The position numbers and the translations under genes are program-made. From positions 1 to 44,625 of the forward strand of contig JAHAWU010000009.1 in NCBI GenBank assembly GCA_018383815.1: a DNA stretch of 44,625 nucleotides, read 5' to 3'. The notes beneath the pieces are model-generated. The model did not search any database. It was not told where the DNA came from and saw only the letters and a program-made list of their open reading frames with translations. Below, in pieces: positions 41,891 to 44,625 of the stretch. Source of the stretch: Candidatus Jordarchaeia archaeon. Lineage in GTDB: Archaea > Asgardarchaeota > Jordiarchaeia > Jordiarchaeales > Jordiarchaeaceae. The first letter of the stretch is position 1; the number at the start of each line of letters is the position of its first letter.

Positions 41891-42383
41891 GAAATCACTT
41901 CACTCCAACTATTGCCTAGGGTTAATAACGATAATTAACAAAACCATATAAAATTTGCTTCCACAAGTAAAAAATAGAAAGGAATATAGCCCTCACAAAA
42001 TATCCAAGCCACCCTCTTTAAAATTTTAGATTTTCTTGACAAACACCCATACGCTAAGCGTCCCAGACAGATAGGAAAACCAAGTTTTTCATAGTAAACC
42101 CTCATAAGTTCCGTGTTTCAGATAAAGAACAAAAATTGTTTCGAGGCAAAATGTCAGGTGTAGAAGAATTAGAGAACTTTCCTCCGACTTATGAAAAGAG
42201 CCAGTAAAAAATGAGTAAAAAAGGTATACACGGAACTTTAATTACCTTATACGAAAAACAAATATTACACCTTTCTAACATATTTACTCAAAAGAAAAAT
42301 CTTAGGAATGCAGAGAAGTGAGAGTATAAGCAAAGGCAAAACAAAAGCAATTCCATAAAAACTAAACATTGGATGTGAGAAAA
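41891..42383. other. Gene-free region with an inverted repeat
   Basis: About 490 bases between a divergent minus-strand gene and the first GTPase. It contains an 11-base perfect inverted repeat (AAGTTCCGTGT at 42106-42116 and ACACGGAACTT at 42228-42238), with a second short inverted pair inside (TCATAAGT at 42102-42109, ACTTATGA at 42187-42194). A possible 18-codon frame lies between them, at 42151-42207, after GAGG. No known RNA is recognised. Confidence 0.4.
42106..42238. repeat. 11-base inverted repeat with a 111-base spacer
   Basis: Arms AAGTTCCGTGT (42106-42116) and ACACGGAACTT (42228-42238) are exact complements. The spacer has a mini-frame and a smaller inverted pair. It may be a structured RNA leader, a regulatory site, or a trace of a short mobile element. 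Confidence 0.6.
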
Positions 42384-42923
42384 ATGTCCAGAGAAGTAAA
42401 AGCACCAAAAGAACTAATGTACAAAGTAATTCTGGCAGGCGACGGAGCTGTGGGTAAAACAAGCCTAATTGAAAAATTCATTACGGGAAAATTCCAAAAA
42501 GATTACAAGATGACATTGGGAACAAATATTTTTGCCAAGAGCCTTAGTGTTGAGGGTACTTCTGTTAAACTTATTATCTGGGACTTGGCAGGGCAGCCCC
42601 ACTTTAAACACGTAAGATCGGGATTCTATTTAGGTGCTGTTGGTGCACTTTTGGTTTATGATGTTACCCGTAAGTCGACTTTGGACAATCTTGAGAATTG
42701 GAGAACTGAAATGATGAATAATACAAATGATGTTGCAGCGGTGGTGGTTGTTGGCAACAAGTGTGATTTGAAGAATCTCAGGGAGGTCAAGAAGAGCGAG
42801 GGGGAAGAGTACGCGAAGAGTTTGGGTGCGCCATTCTTTGAAACCTCAGCTAAGGATGGAGATAATGTAGAAGCTGCTTTTCTGGCACTAGCTAAGGGCA
42901 TTATTCAAAATAAAGGCGTCTGA
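42384..42923 (+). CDS. Ras/Rab-like small GTPase
   Basis: All five G motifs are present: G1 GDGAVGKTS, a G2 threonine in the switch I segment (KMTLGTNIF), G3 WDLAGQP with the catalytic glutamine, G4 GNKCDL and G5 ETSAKDG. At 179 residues it is a bare G domain with a short basic N-terminal arm and no C-terminal prenylation cysteine or membrane helix, so membrane attachment, if any, needs a partner. Such Rab-like GTPases occur in Asgard and some other archaea. ATG at 42384 is preferred to the longer TTG start at 42369. A second GTPase follows after about 190 bases on the same strand. Confidence 0.93.
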   Translation: MSREVKAPKELMYKVILAGDGAVGKTSLIEKFITGKFQKDYKMTLGTNIFAKSLSVEGTSVKLIIWDLAGQPHFKHVRSGFYLGAVGALLVYDVTRKSTLDNLENWRTEMMNNTNDVAAVVVVGNKCDLKNLREVKKSEGEEYAKSLGAPFFETSAKDGDNVEAAFLALAKGIIQNKGV

Positions 42924-43116
42924 TTCTATCCAACGTTTTTATTATATTTCCTTCTCTACGCATTTTTGGGCCTCTCTGCTTATTAAGGGCCCCTTTCCCA
43001 GGTCTTTGGTTAATCTTTATTTTGATGATTCACATTTTTTTATGCAGGATTCGCTTCGTTGTAGCTTGCTGTTTTGTTGTGGGTCGTAAAAAGGTCTGCT
43101 AAAGGGGTTATTTGAA

Positions 43117-43650
43117 GTGGTGTCTGATAAAGAGTTAATACTTAAAGTGGTTTTGGTTGGTGACACTGGGGTTGGTAAAACGAGTATCACTCGTAGGTTT
43201 GTCCATGGGGTTTTTGTTGAGGGTTACAAGGGAGCTGACTTTACTCGCATATCGAATAGGGAGCTGGATTTTGGGGGCAGGCGTATTAGTTTGAGTATTT
43301 TTGAGATTGGGGGTCAGGAGAAGTTCCGCTTCGGAGAAAACATACTTTATAGGGGTTCCGACGGCATTATGCTAGTTTTTGATATTACTAGTGAGGAGAG
43401 TTTTGAGGGTTTGAGAGATTGGTTTGAGCAAATCAGGTCTAGTTTGAGCAAAGATGTTCCTTTAATTCTCGTGGGCAACAAGTACGATTTGGCTTCTTTG
43501 CGTAGGGTGCCAAAAGAGAGAGCTGTTGACTACGCTAGGAGTATTAGGGTTGATTACTTAGAGTCCTCGGCTAAGACGGGCAAAAATGTGATAATGGCTT
43601 TTTACAAACTAGTGGAAAAGATTCTTAGCACTCCAAAATATCGCACATAA
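43117..43650 (+). CDS. Ras/Rab-like small GTPase with an altered G3 motif
   Basis: The 177-residue G domain has G1 GDTGVGKTS, G4 GNKYDL and G5 ESSAKTG. The G3 motif reads FEIGGQE: the Mg-contacting aspartate of DxxGQ is a glutamate, while the catalytic glutamine is kept. Switch I (YKGADFTRISN) keeps a threonine. The change may weaken Mg binding or hydrolysis. The C-terminus (STPKYRT) lacks prenylation cysteines. Its GC-richer, T-biased codon style (many GTT, TTG, GGG) resembles the start of the first GTPase gene's downstream half. GTG at 43117 is used, with AGGGG about ten bases ahead. The pair probably arose by duplication long ago, as their sequences differ greatly. Confidence 0.92.
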   Translation: MVSDKELILKVVLVGDTGVGKTSITRRFVHGVFVEGYKGADFTRISNRELDFGGRRISLSIFEIGGQEKFRFGENILYRGSDGIMLVFDITSEESFEGLRDWFEQIRSSLSKDVPLILVGNKYDLASLRRVPKERAVDYARSIRVDYLESSAKTGKNVIMAFYKLVEKILSTPKYRT

Positions 43651-43719
43651 ATTAGAGGTGGGCTGGTTTTTCCGCCTTTGGTTCCTTAGCACTAATTAGC
43701 TTTCCGCGCTCTTTTTTAT

Positions 43720-44382
43720 TCAAGTTAGGAGAGTTTCCAATATTTCCGACATTTTTCTGATTAAGGCCTCGAATATTTTCTTCCCCTTTTCAGGTGTGGC
43801 TTTTGTGGGATCTCCAATTACTCCTGATTGGGAGTAGTTTATGGTTTTCCAGCCATTTGGGAGAGGGGATTTTGATTGTGGGTCAAGTTGGGGAACATAT
43901 TTAACTATGTCTTCGGTTATTTTTTCCCTCCTCACTAGGTCGGGTTTGAGATACAGCATGAGAGATGTTTCTGCTTCACACGCGTGGCAGATTCCACCCA
44001 TATCTGTTTCTCTTAAGTTTTCCAGTATTCCTTTTAGGGTTTGAAATAGGTCCACTATGACGATTTTCTCGTTTTTTAACCTTTGAAGTGTTGAGGTGTT
44101 TCCTCCATGGGAGTTGATAATTATGATTTTTTGGTAGCGTTTTAATAGACTTTCACTTATGTCCTTTAAGACTTTCAACAATGTTTTGGATTGGATGCCG
44201 ATTGTTCCGGGGAAACCCGCGTGCTCTGCTGATACACCGTAACTCAGCGTGGGCACTAGGTCGATTTTCAACTCTGCGGCGAGGGCTTCAGATATTCTTT
44301 TTGCAATATAGGTGTCGGTGCCTAGTGGCAGGTGGGGCCCATGTTGTTCAGTGCTTCCAATGGGCAATAGGACATGATTCAA
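43720..44382 (-). CDS. arfB: ArfB-type formamide hydrolase (creatininase family)
   Basis: The 220-residue protein has the creatininase-family metal sites: GSTEQHGPHLPLGTD near the N-terminus, GHAGFPGT-like VSAEHAGFPGT, NSHGGNTS, and HACEAETSLML. Archaeal ArfB removes the formyl group from the ring-opened GTP product in riboflavin and F420 synthesis. The call is favoured over a generic creatininase because the upstream partial gene is an ArfC/RibD-type reductase, the next step in the pathway. TTG at 44382 has GGAGG five bases ahead. The flavin-rich enzymes of this window would depend on this pathway, but there is no direct link. Confidence 0.85.
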   Translation of the reverse strand: MNHVLLPIGSTEQHGPHLPLGTDTYIAKRISEALAAELKIDLVPTLSYGVSAEHAGFPGTIGIQSKTLLKVLKDISESLLKRYQKIIIINSHGGNTSTLQRLKNEKIVIVDLFQTLKGILENLRETDMGGICHACEAETSLMLYLKPDLVRREKITEDIVKYVPQLDPQSKSPLPNGWKTINYSQSGVIGDPTKATPEKGKKIFEALIRKMSEILETLLT

Positions 44383-44395
44383 TTATTCCTCCCTC

Positions 44396-44625
44396 CTAAG
44401 TTTTCAGTACTTTGTATGTGAGGACCATGCATTTACCCACCTGTTCACATTTAACCTGCTCTAGTTTTACACCTTCACTTACTTTGGCGTATCCTTCTCC
44501 TTCCACTAGGGTTGTGGCTTTTTTGCCTCCTACTATTACTGGAGCTATTGCGATTCTGATTTCGTCTACGAGTCCTTTGCTTAGCATTCCCCAGTTCAAG
44601 TTTCCTCCTCCCTCTAGCTATCAAA
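44396..44625 (-). pseudogene. arfC: 3' part of an ArfC/RibD-like diaminopyrimidine reductase, cut by the window and apparently frameshifted
   Basis: The readable frame ends in LNWGMLSKGLVDEIRIAIAP, VIVGGKKATTLVEGEG and a final strand, the C-terminal part of RibD_C/RIB7-type reductases that reduce the ribosylaminopyrimidine in riboflavin synthesis. Upstream, LEGGGN is in frame, but TAG and TGA follow immediately (44618-44623). Removing one base at about 44615 would join LIA to EGGGN, giving LIAEGGGNLNW, which is what the family shows. So there is either a one-base sequencing or assembly error near the sequence end or a true frameshift. Thirteen bases separate it from arfB, with which it forms an operon. 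If the frameshift is an error, the gene is normal and continues outside the window. Confidence 0.7.

Noticed and set aside
42265-42369. Minus-strand frame coding for a 34-residue hydrophobic peptide next to the first GTPase start
   Set aside because: It has no ribosome binding site, and the longer version overlaps the GTPase coding sequence antisense. AT-rich sequence easily yields such Leu/Phe-rich frames.
1-44625. CRISPR arrays, tRNA and rRNA genes, or prophage genes
   Set aside because: No regularly spaced direct repeats, cloverleaf sequences, rRNA-like segments or phage structural proteins were noticed in the gene-free regions.

Overview
The window looks like a piece of an anaerobic archaeal genome. 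Archaeal marks are a group II chaperonin (thermosome) gene, a NIP7-type PUA protein beside an NSUN-type RNA methyltransferase, a DUF99/endonuclease V-like gene, the archaeal riboflavin-pathway pair ArfB/ArfC, TATA-like boxes 25-45 bases before several genes, and strong GGAGG ribosome binding sites. Two Ras/Rab-like small GTPases and a possible longin-like protein recall Asgard archaea and some deep TACK lineages. I cannot name the lineage from this sequence alone.

Layout. 0-11.6 kb: a Gfo/Idh oxidoreductase (+), then on the minus strand two ThDP-dependent acetolactate-synthase-like enzymes, an IlvD-type dehydratase, a small orphan, and a GlcD/GlcD'/GlcF-like 2-hydroxyacid dehydrogenase set in which the two GlcD paralogues share a nearly identical 227-base tract. 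11.8-17.7 kb: an acyl-CoA dehydrogenase and two 3-hydroxyacyl-CoA dehydrogenases (+), split by a minus-strand thermosome gene whose ATPase residues are altered. 17.8-21.6 kb: an hdrC-hdrB-hdrA operon whose HdrA ends in a cysteine-free MvhD-like domain. 21.9-23.3 kb: an NSUN/NIP7 pair (+). 23.5-39.1 kb: a compact run of 15 minus-strand genes holding three HdrC/HdrB pairs, six HdrA units (two split pairs and one fused double HdrA), three MvhD proteins and two related winged-helix domains. 39.5-44.6 kb: a GNAT protein, a probable IS200/IS605 end, the longin-like protein, DUF99, two small GTPases, and ArfB with a partial ArfC at the window edge.

The main discovery candidate is the 15.6-kb Hdr run. 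In transcription order it reads C-B-[A short-A long-D]-[A short-A long-D+wHTH]-[AA fused-D]-C-B-wHTH-C-B, so it is three tandem A-A-D modules with three C-B pairs. In two modules the iron-sulfur domains of one normal HdrA are divided between two flavoproteins, and the third shows them covalently fused. No hydrogenase, formate dehydrogenase or F420 subunit is present. I infer a large flavin-based electron-bifurcating or confurcating assembly. The nearby GlcD/GlcF, acyl-CoA and hydroxyacyl-CoA dehydrogenases suggest, but do not prove, that organic or fatty acid oxidation feeds it.

All family calls are by eye from motifs and remembered families; no searches were run. Several start codons were moved from the longest reading frame to sites with a ribosome binding site, as explained in each entry.
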